From CAYRQP01 sp964426545 (lineage in GTDB: Bacteria; Fermentibacterota; Fermentibacteria; Fermentibacterales; JCC-6): DNA of 64,000 bases. The translations under genes were made by a program, and so were the position numbers. The notes under the pieces are model-generated. The model was not told the origin of the DNA, searched no databases, and saw nothing but the letters and a program-made list of their open reading frames with translations. Positions 9,334-17,859 of the stretch are shown here, one piece after another (position 1 is the stretch's first letter; the number at the start of each line of letters is the position of its first letter). The stretch covers positions 37,594 to 101,593 of the forward strand of contig CAYRQP010000010.1 of the NCBI GenBank assembly GCA_964426545.1. Direction: 5' to 3'.

Positions 9334-10829
9334 TGTACTTCGATAAAGTACTGATAGCCAATCGCGGTGAAATTGCCATTCGGGTTGCCCGGGGCTGCAG
9401 GGAACTTGGTATAGAGACGGTAGCCGTGTTCTCGGAGGTAGACCGCTCTGCCAAGCATGTTCGCTACTGCGATGAAGCTTATAAAATCGGACCTGCGCCA
9501 TCTTCCGAGAGTTATCTCGTAATCGAGAAGATCATAGAAACAGCACTTGAATCAGGGTGTCAGGCAATTCATCCCGGATATGGATTCCTTGCCGAAAACG
9601 CTGCTCTTCCCGCTGCTTGTGTAAAAGCAGGGCTTACATTCATCGGACCGACAGCCGAAGCAATGGCACTGCTCGGAAGCAAGACGGAAGCCCGCAAGAC
9701 AATGGAAAAAGCAGGAGTTCCCATAATTCCCGGAATCGACAAATCTCTTGATTCCGCTGAAGAAGCTTTGGAAGTTGCAAAGAAGATAGGGTATCCTGTA
9801 CTTCTTAAAGCCGCTGCAGGCGGCGGTGGTAAAGGTGTACGGATTGTAGACTCAGAGGAAGTTCTCTCGCAGGAACTCGAAAGAGCTCAGGCTGAAGCAC
9901 AGGCGGCTTTTGGAGACCCTTCGGTATTTCTCGAGAAGTACATAGTTAAACCCAGGCATGTAGAGATTCAGATACTTGCAGACGAACACGGAAATGTCAT
10001 TCATCTGAACGAAAGAGAATGTTCAGTCCAGCGCAGGTATCAGAAACTGGTCGAAGAATCGCCAAGCTGCATACTCGATGACGAACTCCGGCAGAAAATG
10101 GGAGAAACAGCCATCAAAGCTGTGCAGGCTTCAGGTTATACAAATGCAGGAACAGTCGAGTTTCTGGTAGACTCCAACCGTGATTTCTACTTCCTCGAAG
10201 TGAACACCCGTCTTCAGGTCGAACATCCGGTTACGGAACTAATCACCGGAATCGACCTGGTCAGAGAGCAGATACGGGTTGCAGCGGGTGAAAAGCTTAC
10301 AATAACACAGGAGGATGTAGGCATAAACGGTGCTTCGATCGAGTGCCGTATTTCCGCAGAGGACCCGGATACATTTCTCCCGTCCACAGGGATTATAAAA
10401 GAAATGGTTGAACCTGCAGGTCCGGGTGTGAGAGTCGAATCCGGAATAGCGGAGAATTCCGAAGTATCCATCTACTACGACCCACTTCTTGCAAAGGTCA
10501 TCGTCTGGGCACCTACAAGACAGGAAGCAATCGACAGAATGCTCAGAGCTCTCGAAGAATACAAGATAAAAGGTGTAAAAACAACAATTCCATTTCACCT
10601 CAGGGTCCTCAAACATGAGGATTTCGTTAGCGGAAACTACGACACAGGTATTGTGCCGAAGGTGAAAGTAACCAAGAAGAATAAGAATGTCGAGATAGCC
10701 GCAATCGCCGCTACCATAGTAGCCATGGCAGATGAGAATATCAGTTTTGCGGATTCCGGGAAAGCGGAAAGCAACGCCTGGAAGATGTCAGGAAGGGGGA
10801 ACGGTGGCCTGGATAGTTTCAGATGGTGA
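9333..10829 (+). CDS. Biotin carboxylase subunit of acyl-CoA carboxylase
   Basis: A 498-residue ATP-grasp enzyme that carboxylates biotin with ATP and bicarbonate. Hallmarks are the start KVLIANRGEIAIRVARG, the glycine-rich ATP loop KAAAGGGGKGVRIV, RECSVQRRYQKLVEE, and the catalytic FLEVNTRLQVEHPVTE. It ends with the usual biotin-carboxylase C-terminal domain. The start codon overlaps the previous stop as TAATG. The C-terminal tail of about 45 residues after KVTKKNKN resembles a membrane-decarboxylase linker more than the standard AccC end. It overlaps the downstream carrier gene by 26 bp. AccC, PccA and pyruvate carboxylase subunit A share these motifs; the neighbouring carboxyltransferase favours an acyl-CoA carboxylase. 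Confidence 0.93.
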   Translation: MYFDKVLIANRGEIAIRVARGCRELGIETVAVFSEVDRSAKHVRYCDEAYKIGPAPSSESYLVIEKIIETALESGCQAIHPGYGFLAENAALPAACVKAGLTFIGPTAEAMALLGSKTEARKTMEKAGVPIIPGIDKSLDSAEEALEVAKKIGYPVLLKAAAGGGGKGVRIVDSEEVLSQELERAQAEAQAAFGDPSVFLEKYIVKPRHVEIQILADEHGNVIHLNERECSVQRRYQKLVEESPSCILDDELRQKMGETAIKAVQASGYTNAGTVEFLVDSNRDFYFLEVNTRLQVEHPVTELITGIDLVREQIRVAAGEKLTITQEDVGINGASIECRISAEDPDTFLPSTGIIKEMVEPAGPGVRVESGIAENSEVSIYYDPLLAKVIVWAPTRQEAIDRMLRALEEYKIKGVKTTIPFHLRVLKHEDFVSGNYDTGIVPKVKVTKKNKNVEIAAIAATIVAMADENISFADSGKAESNAWKMSGRGNGGLDSFRW

Positions 10830-11310
10830 ACACAGTTTTAAGATAGTCGCTGAGAAATTGGAAACCCGTCCACAAGAAGATATCTACGAAATAGAGATAG
10901 ATGATGATGTGAAAACCATAAGTATCGTGAGAATCTCGAAATCACATCTTTCTATAATTCTCGACGGAGTATCCTATAATGTAGAAGTCGATAAGTTCGA
11001 TGACAAATATGATGTCTCTGTACGTGGTGAACAGTATGAGTTTTCGGTAGCAGATGAACGGGAAATCTCACTTGGCGGCGGACAGCAGGAAAGCGGAGAA
11101 GTCAAGGTAAAGGCACCAATGCCCGGTATGGTCATCGACATCAAGGTAAATGTCGGCGATACCGTCAGTCAGAATGACAACCTTCTTGTACTCGAAGCGA
11201 TGAAGATGCAGAATGACATCAAGGCACCAAAGGATGGCGAGATTACGAAAATTGCCGTAGAAGCCGGGAATTCCGTGAATTCGGGCGAACTTCTGCTGAT
11301 AATAACTTAA
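10804..11310 (+). CDS. Biotin carboxyl carrier protein
   Basis: A 168-residue carrier that shuttles carboxybiotin between the two preceding enzymes. The C-terminal biotinyl/lipoyl domain holds KAPMPGMVIDIKVNVGD and the biotin-accepting lysine in LEAMKMQNDI. The N-terminal half is an acidic beta-rich segment (YEIEIDDDVKTISIVRISKS). The start is taken as GTG 10804 because AGGAAGGGGG precedes it by a few bases and it begins at AWIVSDGE; a longer frame open from 10732 would add basic residues inside the upstream gene. It overlaps the biotin carboxylase by 26 bp, so translation is probably coupled. It closes the three-gene carboxylase operon; about 100 bp without a feature separate it from the next gene. 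Confidence 0.92.
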   Translation: MAWIVSDGEHSFKIVAEKLETRPQEDIYEIEIDDDVKTISIVRISKSHLSIILDGVSYNVEVDKFDDKYDVSVRGEQYEFSVADEREISLGGGQQESGEVKVKAPMPGMVIDIKVNVGDTVSQNDNLLVLEAMKMQNDIKAPKDGEITKIAVEAGNSVNSGELLLIIT

Positions 11311-11414
11311 CCACTGCTACCAATGCTGCAACGAGAACCTATCTTAATTGTTTGCTCGGAAGCGAGAACATATATTTGCATATAGAACATAGATGAACAA
11401 GTGGAGATAGATTA

Positions 11415-11940
11415 ATGACACTAAATCAATTTAGAAAAGCACTTAATCGGATTACGGAAAGAGGATGGGTAAAGAGTCTTCGTGGTGGTCCCACCGGAAT
11501 TGGACATACATTAGAACAACTTCTTGGATTAGATGAGAACAACATTGCTTCTCCGGATTTGGGAAACATTGAATTAAAAGCCCATCGAACAGATTCTACT
11601 TCTATGATTACCCTTTTTACATTCAACAACAAAGCATGGAAAGTGCAGCCGCTGGAAGCAATCAGAAAATACGGTACTCTCGACAAGAATAGCAGGTTGG
11701 GTCTGTATTTTACAATGTCCCAAACTCCCAATAGTTCTGGTCTATTTTTGAATATTGGCACTAATTCGATCTCAGTTAGACATATATCCGGAGAAATTGT
11801 TGCAGAATGGCAATTGGATGAATTAGCTGACAGGTTCTTGAAAAAAGTACCGGCGCTTATTTTGGTGAGTGCCTTTAGCGAAAAAAGGGGGGATATTGAG
11901 TGGTTTAAGTATACGCGAGCACGCCTTCTTCAGGGAACAA
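11415..11940 (+). pseudogene. MvaI/BcnI-type restriction endonuclease, C-terminus lost at assembly gap
   Basis: The first 175 codons encode an MvaI/BcnI-family type II restriction enzyme. The family signature RGGPTGIGHTLEQLLGL is clear. The acidic catalytic set is in place: Glu34, Asp48, Glu53 and Lys55, with the same spacing as MvaI Glu36, Asp50, Glu55 and Lys57. MvaI and BcnI cut CCWGG and CCSGG, so a related site is likely but not shown. The frame then runs into the N gap; if the duplicated 46-mer is collapsed it stops soon after at 12104-12106. The usual final 70 or so residues with the DHG-type motif are absent. The locus is more AT-rich than its neighbours, which suggests horizontal acquisition. 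Confidence 0.8.
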
Positions 11941-12086
11941 NNNNNNNNNNNNNNNNNNNNNNNNNNNNNNNNNNNNNNNNNNNNNNNNNNNNNNNNNNNN
12001 NNNNNNNNNNNNNNNNNNNNNNNNNNNNNNNNNNNNNNNNATTGAGTGGTTTAAGTATACGCGAGCACGCCTTCTTCAGGGAACAA
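11895..12086. repeat. Assembly gap (100 N) flanked by an exact 46-bp direct repeat
   Basis: Bases 11941-12040 are exactly 100 N, the usual placeholder for a gap of unknown size. The 46 bp before it (11895-11940) are repeated without mismatch right after it (12041-12086). This is what is left when two contig ends that overlap are joined without being merged, although a true repeat at the gap cannot be excluded. Confidence 0.95.
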
Positions 12087-13046
12087 GTTCCAGAAATTCT
12101 CACTAAATTCTGCATCGCAGAAGTCTCCTCCTGTTTCGGATATTAAAGGCATAAAAAATCTTGAATTTTGGTTTAAGCCGGATGTAATAGAGATTTTGTC
12201 AAAGTTGAAGTCATTTGTTAAAGAAATTGATGATGATGCAATTCGCTTGTTCTTTGAGATTGCCTTCAGCGAAACAGTTAGAGAAAGTTCAAATACTCGA
12301 AATGGAGAGTTTAAATTATACAGATACAAGGAAGAGAAGCTCTCTACTTTCTCTCCCGATGTAAATTCTATCATGAACTCGAAACTTGTTCGAAACTTTC
12401 AAGGTTTGGAGATGTTTACTGAATTAGTTCAAAGGAAGCACATACAGGCAATCGCTAACATCCATAGTTTCAACTCAGTAATAGAAATACCGGAAGATTG
12501 TATTTCTGCATCGAGCATAGATATTGTGGTAACTTCACCCCCTTATGGAGACTCTCGAACAACGGTTGCATATGGTCAGTATTCTCGACTGTCAGCAGCA
12601 TGGCTGGACTTAGAAGAACCGGAAAAAAAACAGATAGGAAATTAATGGGCGGTGGGAAAGCCAAAGAAATAATAACTTTTCCATGTCCTGATCTTGATAA
12701 GACAATAAAGTTAATATATGATAAGGATCTAAAGCGCGGGCTGGAAATTGTAGATTTTTATCAAGATTATCTGGCTTCGATAAGAAATGTAGCAGAAGTA
12801 ATAAAACCATCCGGATATGCGTGTTATGTAGTTGCAAATAGGAAAGTGAAAAACACAGTTCTGCCAACAGATGCAGCGACACAGAACTTCTTTGAACATT
12901 TTGGATTCAGTCATATAGATACTTTCGATAGACGGATTCCCAACAAGAGAATGGCATTACGCAATAGCCCATCTAATATCTCCGGAGAATCCAACGATAC
13001 TATGGTAAAAGAGCGCATAATAGTAATGAGAAAGAATCCGGGATAG
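12055..13046 (+). pseudogene. DNA methyltransferase (N4-cytosine-like), 5' truncated and frameshifted
   Basis: From 12055 the frame reads into a typical R-M methyltransferase middle (SDIKGIKNLEFWFKPDVIE, then FFEIAFSETVRESSNTRNGE). It then reaches catalytic motif IV as TSPPYGDSRTTVAYGQYS, where SPPY points to N4-cytosine methylation, as expected for an MvaI partner. At an 8-A run (12623-12630) the frame breaks and stops at 12645. The protein continues one frame over with GGGKAKEIITFPCP, YACYVVANRKVKN and ERIIVMRKNPG to 13046. The N-terminal part with the other SAM-binding motifs is missing, in or before the gap. No usual start codon precedes the preserved part. As written the gene is non-functional. 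Confidence 0.78.
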
Positions 13047-13089
13047 AGAAGAAAATTCAAATGTCTTTTCGAAATCGCTCGATGATGAA

Positions 13090-13147
13090 GGATGATCGGA
13101 GTATTTGGGGAGATCATCCGGATAAAATCAGTCTGCATTTTATGCAG
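13090..13147. other. Two small inverted repeats between convergent genes
   Basis: GGATGATC (13090-13097) faces GATCATCC (13112-13119), and CTGCAT faces ATGCAG across TTT at 13133-13147. They lie in the 113 bp between the methyltransferase and the minus-strand nuclease-fold gene and could end transcription from either side. Neither has a T run. Confidence 0.3.
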
Positions 13148-13159
13148 CCGGAACGGGTG

Positions 13160-14335
13160 CTATTCCATCAGTACTAATTTGCGGGTTATTGTCTGGTTAT
13201 TGGATGTCAGTATACCAAAATACAAACCTGACTCCAAACCGGATGCATCCCAGCCAATCCGGTGATTCCCGGTAGCCCGATATCCGTCCACGAGAGTTTC
13301 AACCAGCCGTCCGTCAATGCTGTAAAGATCCAGTTTTACAAATCCGGGGTTGATAATTCCGTAGGCTACATCTGTCGACAGGCTAAATGGATTGGGACAA
13401 ATTATCATGAAACTGATGTGAGTAACTGTAACGCAGTCATCAGATGCTGAAGTCCACCCTAATCTCAGTGCCACCGGGCGATGATCTGAGATATATTCAT
13501 AATATTCATCGAAGCCGCCCTGCATATAGTCATCGATCTCTATTGTCTGAATATGGGAGTTTGGATTATCGAAGACATTGAACAGTTCATTGGTTATGAA
13601 AATGTGGTCTATGTGAGACGGCCAGTAAGGGTATGACCAACCGGAACTCGAACCAGTTGCTATTCCCATGTCAGCAAAGAGATAGTTGATACTGTCATCC
13701 AGAATGGTCTGAAAGACGTTATCTGGGGGCAGGTCTGTCAGGATATCGTTGAGGTCACCCAGCACAATTACATTTTCATCAGGCAGTTGGAGGTCGATGT
13801 ATTCTTTCAGCAGGCTGCAGGCATCGAATCTGCGGTGTTCTTCGTCCCATTCATCATTGGGGTCGAGATATCCATCACCCATTGCTTTCAGATGATTATT
13901 AATAATGAAGTAATCATCTCCATTGTAAGTCATGTCCATTACCAAAGGGGAGCGGGGGAAGGGACGCCAGTATTCTTCCTCATAATAGATCTCATATATG
14001 TCATTGATTTCGATTACATCAGGTTTGTAGATATAGGCAAGTCCGCCGAACCAGAATGACTGAAAATAGCACTCGTATCCGGCTATGCCGTCTATCATTT
14101 CCGCGAACACGGTTGTATCATCTATTTCCTGTACTGCAAGCAGGTCGATGTCGAGAGCCTGAATAATTGTCGAAACAGAATCGACTGTTGCCTGCCCGTT
14201 CTTCGGGAACCATTCGATGTTCCAGGTCATTACTTCGAATGCGCTGTCGGTACCGAATGACAGGTCTTCGAGGGTTTGGGCATACACACTGAACGAAAGA
14301 CAGATGTACAGTAAAACAGAAAGCCATTTGCTCAT
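13160..14335 (-). CDS. Secreted endonuclease/exonuclease/phosphatase-family protein with C-terminal sorting domain
   Basis: A 391-residue exported protein. It has a signal peptide (WLSVLLYICLSFSVYAQ) and an EEP-fold domain over about residues 30-295, with the metal and catalytic residues in MTWNIEW (Asn), AVQEIDD (Glu), VIVLGDLNDI (Asp, Asn), PSHIDHIF and ISDHRPVALR (His). This fold includes DNase I-like nucleases and phosphodiesterases. The C-terminal 85 residues (CPNPFSLSTDVAYG, GFVKLDLYSIDGRLV, SGLYFGIL) form a FlgD-Ig / type-IX-like domain. A secreted nuclease that scavenges nucleotides is the likeliest role; a phosphatase or sphingomyelinase-like role is possible. It is last in a minus-strand group after the response regulator, 24 bp downstream. 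Confidence 0.88.
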   Translation of the reverse strand: MSKWLSVLLYICLSFSVYAQTLEDLSFGTDSAFEVMTWNIEWFPKNGQATVDSVSTIIQALDIDLLAVQEIDDTTVFAEMIDGIAGYECYFQSFWFGGLAYIYKPDVIEINDIYEIYYEEEYWRPFPRSPLVMDMTYNGDDYFIINNHLKAMGDGYLDPNDEWDEEHRRFDACSLLKEYIDLQLPDENVIVLGDLNDILTDLPPDNVFQTILDDSINYLFADMGIATGSSSGWSYPYWPSHIDHIFITNELFNVFDNPNSHIQTIEIDDYMQGGFDEYYEYISDHRPVALRLGWTSASDDCVTVTHISFMIICPNPFSLSTDVAYGIINPGFVKLDLYSIDGRLVETLVDGYRATGNHRIGWDASGLESGLYFGILTSNNQTITRKLVLME

Positions 14336-14359
14336 TATAGGGTTTGTTCCTATGAGTTG

Positions 14360-14971
14360 TTACTTGTCAGTATCGAACTCCGGATAGATTTCTTTCATGC
14401 ATTTAGGGCACAGGTTCTTCTCTATAGACACTCCGGAATGTTTGAGAAGGTAATTCTCCACTTCAGTCCAGTATCCCTCATCGTCGCGAACTTTCTTGCA
14501 GTTGACGCAGATGGGAATGAGAGCTTCGAGTGTCTTGATATTGTCCAGTGCAGTATTCAATTCAGTATTTAACTTTTGCAGTTCCATCAAATCATCGAAT
14601 CTTGCAACGGAGATCTCGATTGCTCTCTCAATCTCCTGCAGATTGGATGGTTTGATGAGGTAGGCACCCGCACCGGCCTTTGTTGCTCGTTTAAAGAGGT
14701 CCGGTGATTCATATGCAGTAAGTACTACAACCGGAGTGGGAAAATGTTTGCGGATCAATCGCATACCGTCTATCCCGTCCATATCAGGCATATTTATATC
14801 CATCATTACAAGATCAGGTTTCAGGTCCCGTACCTTTTCAGCAGCATAGTGACCATTGGTTGCTATATCGAGAACTTCGTGTCCAAGCTGCTCCAATTGT
14901 CCCTTTATCATTTCAGCCACCAGGAAGTCGTCTTCTGCAATCAGAATTCTCAGTTTCTTGTCCTTTGTCAT
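14360..14971 (-). CDS. Response regulator with receiver domain and C-terminal Cys-rich module
   Basis: A 203-residue CheY-like receiver protein. The phosphoacceptor is the Asp in DLVMMDINMPDMDG. The acidic pair is in ILIAEDDFLVAE, the Thr/Ser position in PVVVLTAYES, and the conserved Lys in AYLIKPSNLQE. After a short coiled segment, the last 55 residues hold two Cys pairs (CVNCKKVRDDEGYW and CPKCMKE), a zinc-ribbon-like module rather than a DNA-binding domain. Output is therefore probably by protein contact. AAGGAG precedes the ATG. It lies 22 bp after the histidine kinase gene, its likely phosphodonor. Confidence 0.9.
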   Translation of the reverse strand: MTKDKKLRILIAEDDFLVAEMIKGQLEQLGHEVLDIATNGHYAAEKVRDLKPDLVMMDINMPDMDGIDGMRLIRKHFPTPVVVLTAYESPDLFKRATKAGAGAYLIKPSNLQEIERAIEISVARFDDLMELQKLNTELNTALDNIKTLEALIPICVNCKKVRDDEGYWTEVENYLLKHSGVSIEKNLCPKCMKEIYPEFDTDK

Positions 14972-14993
14972 GTAATTCTCCTTAATCTGTGCT

Positions 14994-16664
14994 TCATTGC
15001 TGTTCGAATGAAATCGTTATCACAGCTCCATTGTCATTGCTTAATATAATACTGCCGTGGCGTAAACCATTGACGATATTCTTGATTATTGAATACCCAA
15101 GATTATGGTTTGATAAGTCAAGCTGTCCCTCGGAAAAACCGGGTCCGTTGTCTCGGAAGGATAACGTGACTCTCATTAGTTCCTCATCGACATCGACATC
15201 GAAAGTAATTTCAATGACATCACGCACCGGAACCACATGTTTTATACTATTTGCAACTAATTCATTTATGAGCATGCCGATTGAATGAGCTATTTCTGGC
15301 TCGAGGTAAAAAGGATCTCCAGAGATATCAAGCTTCAGTTTTTTGTGCTTGGGAAGAATATTGAATGAATCAATGATAATATTCCTCGTAAGATCACTAA
15401 TCAGGATAGGGGACCACTTTGAAGTTGTCAACATAGAGTGTACCGCTGCAATCGCCTGAATCCGCTTTGTTAGATCGATTCTAATCGGTTCCCATATTTT
15501 CTTCGTATCATCGCTCATGTACTTCTGTTCGGCGTAGAAAAGTCCGATTATGGCAGCGAGATTATTCTTTACACGATGATTGACTTCACGCAGAAGTTCC
15601 TTTTCTTTTGCAGCACTCTTCTTTGCCTGAACAAGTAGTTGACTGATTTCTTTTCGTCTCTTTGTATCTGCTGTCATGTCCATATAGGTAATCATCCCCC
15701 CCATTATTTTCTCTTCCGCACCGAAAATAGGAGCTCCTACAGCCCGTAAGTTAAAGAAACGGCCGTCTTTGTTTTCATACTCAATATCTATCATGGAGGT
15801 GATGCTTTTTGATTCGATCGCTTTCTTCATTTGATCATGCTCCGGTAAGAGCAGAGAATCGCCGAATATCTCATAACAATTTCTACCGAGAATGTTTTCT
15901 TCATTAAATGATGTGATAGTCTCAAATCTCGGATTCACTATTTCAATTTTGTTATTCCTGTCCACGGCCATCAGACCGATCGAAATGCCGGAGATAATAC
16001 TCCCCTTCAGAGACTGCACCATATCATCCAGTTGTTTCTGCATTAGGAGGAACTGACTTTCGAGAGTTCCTATTTCGTTCGTCTGTGATACGCATATTCT
16101 CTCAGTATTAGAGAAGTCGCCCTGTGCAATTAATTTTGAGCGTTTAGTAAGATATACAAGCGGTCTTACGATGTGCCTTTCAATATAGAACAGAACCAGG
16201 ATAAGTGCGATGATGGCAATAATACCGGTTATTATGTTAATCTTCAGAGAAAACTCGATTTTTCCACTTGCTCTACTTTCGAAAATACTCACCAGGTGGT
16301 CTAGTTCACCAAGCAGCTGTAAATTCTGTCTGCCTATCTGTTCACAGCAATAATCCGAATAATCACCATCAAGGACATTGACAACCGATATTTTGAAAGA
16401 TTCCCAGTCTTCATTGATTACATCCCATTGTTCGATTGCTACCGGCTCGGTCATTGCATCCAGGTTCATTTCTTCATTTCCATACCGCAGTGCACTGTGC
16501 ATCACTTCAAACAGTTCGATGGTGTCTTCCATATCTGCTTTTCCTGATTCAGAAGATCCGCTATGGTGAATTACAAGGAGGGCTTCCTTCGATATCTTCT
16601 GACTCAACATCCGCTGCCGTCCGGAAATATTGATCATATTCCCATCATTCAGTTGTGATTTCAT
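14994..16664 (-). CDS. Membrane sensor histidine kinase (PilJ-like sensor, HAMP, PAS, HisKA_2)
   Basis: The ATG at 16664 gives 556 residues. In order these are a PilJ/NIT-like extracytoplasmic region (INISGRQRMLSQKISKEAL), a transmembrane helix near residues 138-163 (IITGIIAIIALILVLFYI), HAMP, a PAS domain (IVNPRFETITSFNEENILG), a HisKA_2 dimerisation segment with the phospho-His in LLREVNHRVKNNLAAI, and an HATPase domain (GMLINELVANSIKH, FRDNGPGFSEG). The first transmembrane helix expected for this layout is missing. It is present in the same frame just upstream (FFSFLFILVLSSTIILF), with no ATG, GTG or TTG before it. An ATT at 16799 with GGAG 6 bp upstream is a candidate start. It pairs with the adjacent response regulator. 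Confidence 0.9.
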   Translation of the reverse strand: MKSQLNDGNMINISGRQRMLSQKISKEALLVIHHSGSSESGKADMEDTIELFEVMHSALRYGNEEMNLDAMTEPVAIEQWDVINEDWESFKISVVNVLDGDYSDYCCEQIGRQNLQLLGELDHLVSIFESRASGKIEFSLKINIITGIIAIIALILVLFYIERHIVRPLVYLTKRSKLIAQGDFSNTERICVSQTNEIGTLESQFLLMQKQLDDMVQSLKGSIISGISIGLMAVDRNNKIEIVNPRFETITSFNEENILGRNCYEIFGDSLLLPEHDQMKKAIESKSITSMIDIEYENKDGRFFNLRAVGAPIFGAEEKIMGGMITYMDMTADTKRRKEISQLLVQAKKSAAKEKELLREVNHRVKNNLAAIIGLFYAEQKYMSDDTKKIWEPIRIDLTKRIQAIAAVHSMLTTSKWSPILISDLTRNIIIDSFNILPKHKKLKLDISGDPFYLEPEIAHSIGMLINELVANSIKHVVPVRDVIEITFDVDVDEELMRVTLSFRDNGPGFSEGQLDLSNHNLGYSIIKNIVNGLRHGSIILSNDNGAVITISFEQQ

Positions 16665-17002
16665 ATGGTGGAAAAGAATAATAGTGGACGATAAAACGAG
16701 AATAAAGAGAAAACTGAAGAAAATAGTGAATTTCCTGCTGATAGAGAGGTTTCTGAAGCGTTGCGGGAGAGAAGAGGAGTGTTCACATGTCTTGTTAATT
16801 TAGTTCTCCAATCAACATTGTCCCCTGTTCTTGTAGTGCGCTTCCTGTATATTACAATAACGACTTTCACTGGTATAAGCAACGAGTAGACTTCAGAAAG
16901 AAGAGAGTAAATTAGTCGATCCGTATTGTATTACATGTTTCCGCACTTGCAGTCATTTGTATATTTGTAGCATGAAATTAACAGCCGGAGGGATAATAAT
17001 CA

Positions 17003-17710
17003 ATGAATGAAACAACTGTTCTTGTTGCTGCAGCAATTACAATCGGCTTCATGCATACGATACTGGGCCCCGACCATTACCTTCCATTCATCATGTTATC
17101 AAAAGCCCGTAAATGGAGCCGGGCAAAGACACTTACAGTAACACTGCTATGTGGAATAGGTCATGTTCTAAGTTCCATTGCATTGGGATTTGCCGGTATT
17201 GCCCTGGGGACTGCTCTATTCAAACTTGAAGCGATAGAATCTTTTCGGGGTGGTCTGGCAGGATGGCTGCTTCTGGCCTTCGGATTCACATATTTCATTT
17301 GGGGAGTACACCGGGTAATCCGTAACCGTCCTCATAAACATCTTCACAAACACGGGAATGGAGATGTACATATACATTCCCACAAACACATTGAAGAACA
17401 TGCTCATGTTCACTCTAAAGATGCACGCAGTCTGACTCCATGGATACTCTTTACTATTTTTATCTTTGGTCCCTGCGAACCCCTTATCCCGCTTATAATG
17501 TATCCGGCAGCAGAAGGTAGCATAACAACGGTCATACTCGTAGCCATAGCTTTTGGAGTGACAACTGTGGCCACTATGCTGGGTGTCGTCATGGTCACAT
17601 ATCTCGGCTTGTCGAAGTTCTCACTCGGCCGGATCGAGAAGTATTCCCACGCCATAGCCGGCCTTGTCATCTTCCTTTCAGGAGTCTCTATCAAGTTCCT
17701 CGGCCTGTAA
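17003..17710 (+). CDS. NicO/UreH-like membrane metal transporter with His-rich loop
   Basis: A 235-residue, roughly six-helix membrane protein. The N-terminal helix carries GFMHTILGPDHYLPF, matching the H-x-x-x-G-x-D-H signature of nickel/cobalt transporters and UreH-like proteins. A cytosolic or periplasmic loop near residues 112-137 holds about ten His (KHLHKHGNG, HIHSHKHIEEHAHVHS), which would bind Ni, Co or Zn ions. The second half has FIFGPCEPLIPLIMYP and further helices. Transport of a divalent metal across the inner membrane is the best guess; import or export is not clear. A GGAGGG site precedes the ATG. The stop codon lies inside the arm of a large fold-back repeat. Confidence 0.82.
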   Translation: MNETTVLVAAAITIGFMHTILGPDHYLPFIMLSKARKWSRAKTLTVTLLCGIGHVLSSIALGFAGIALGTALFKLEAIESFRGGLAGWLLLAFGFTYFIWGVHRVIRNRPHKHLHKHGNGDVHIHSHKHIEEHAHVHSKDARSLTPWILFTIFIFGPCEPLIPLIMYPAAEGSITTVILVAIAFGVTTVATMLGVVMVTYLGLSKFSLGRIEKYSHAIAGLVIFLSGVSIKFLGL

Positions 17711-17859
17711 TTAAAGGGACAGTATACTTAATTAAGTTGATGAGCCAGTACCGTACGTCACTTATTCCACTTTAGCCTATTGGCAAAGCAGTCTGGACTA
17801 AAGAGGAATAAGTGACGTACGGTACTACTTGCATAATTAAGTATACTGTCCCTTTAATT
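17709..17859. repeat. 151-bp MITE/REP-like fold-back element between convergent genes
   Basis: Three nested perfect inverted repeats are present: 26 bp (17709-17734 against 17834-17859), 22 bp (17747-17768 against 17805-17826) and 6 bp (17770-17775 against 17798-17803). The outer arm contains GGGACAGTATACTTAATT. The arms include the stop codons of both flanking genes. It may act as a two-way terminator. Its shape, and the shared GGGACA and ACTTAATT motifs elsewhere in the window, suggest a dispersed element moved in trans. Confidence 0.88.

Noticed and set aside
7801..11310. Sodium-pumping methylmalonyl-CoA decarboxylase
   Set aside because: A biotin carboxylase gene is present and no membrane beta-subunit gene is found in the window.
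11415..12146. Single 243-codon ORF through the N run
   Set aside because: The run of 100 N does not preserve frame, and the part after it matches neither the restriction enzyme nor the methyltransferase in that frame.
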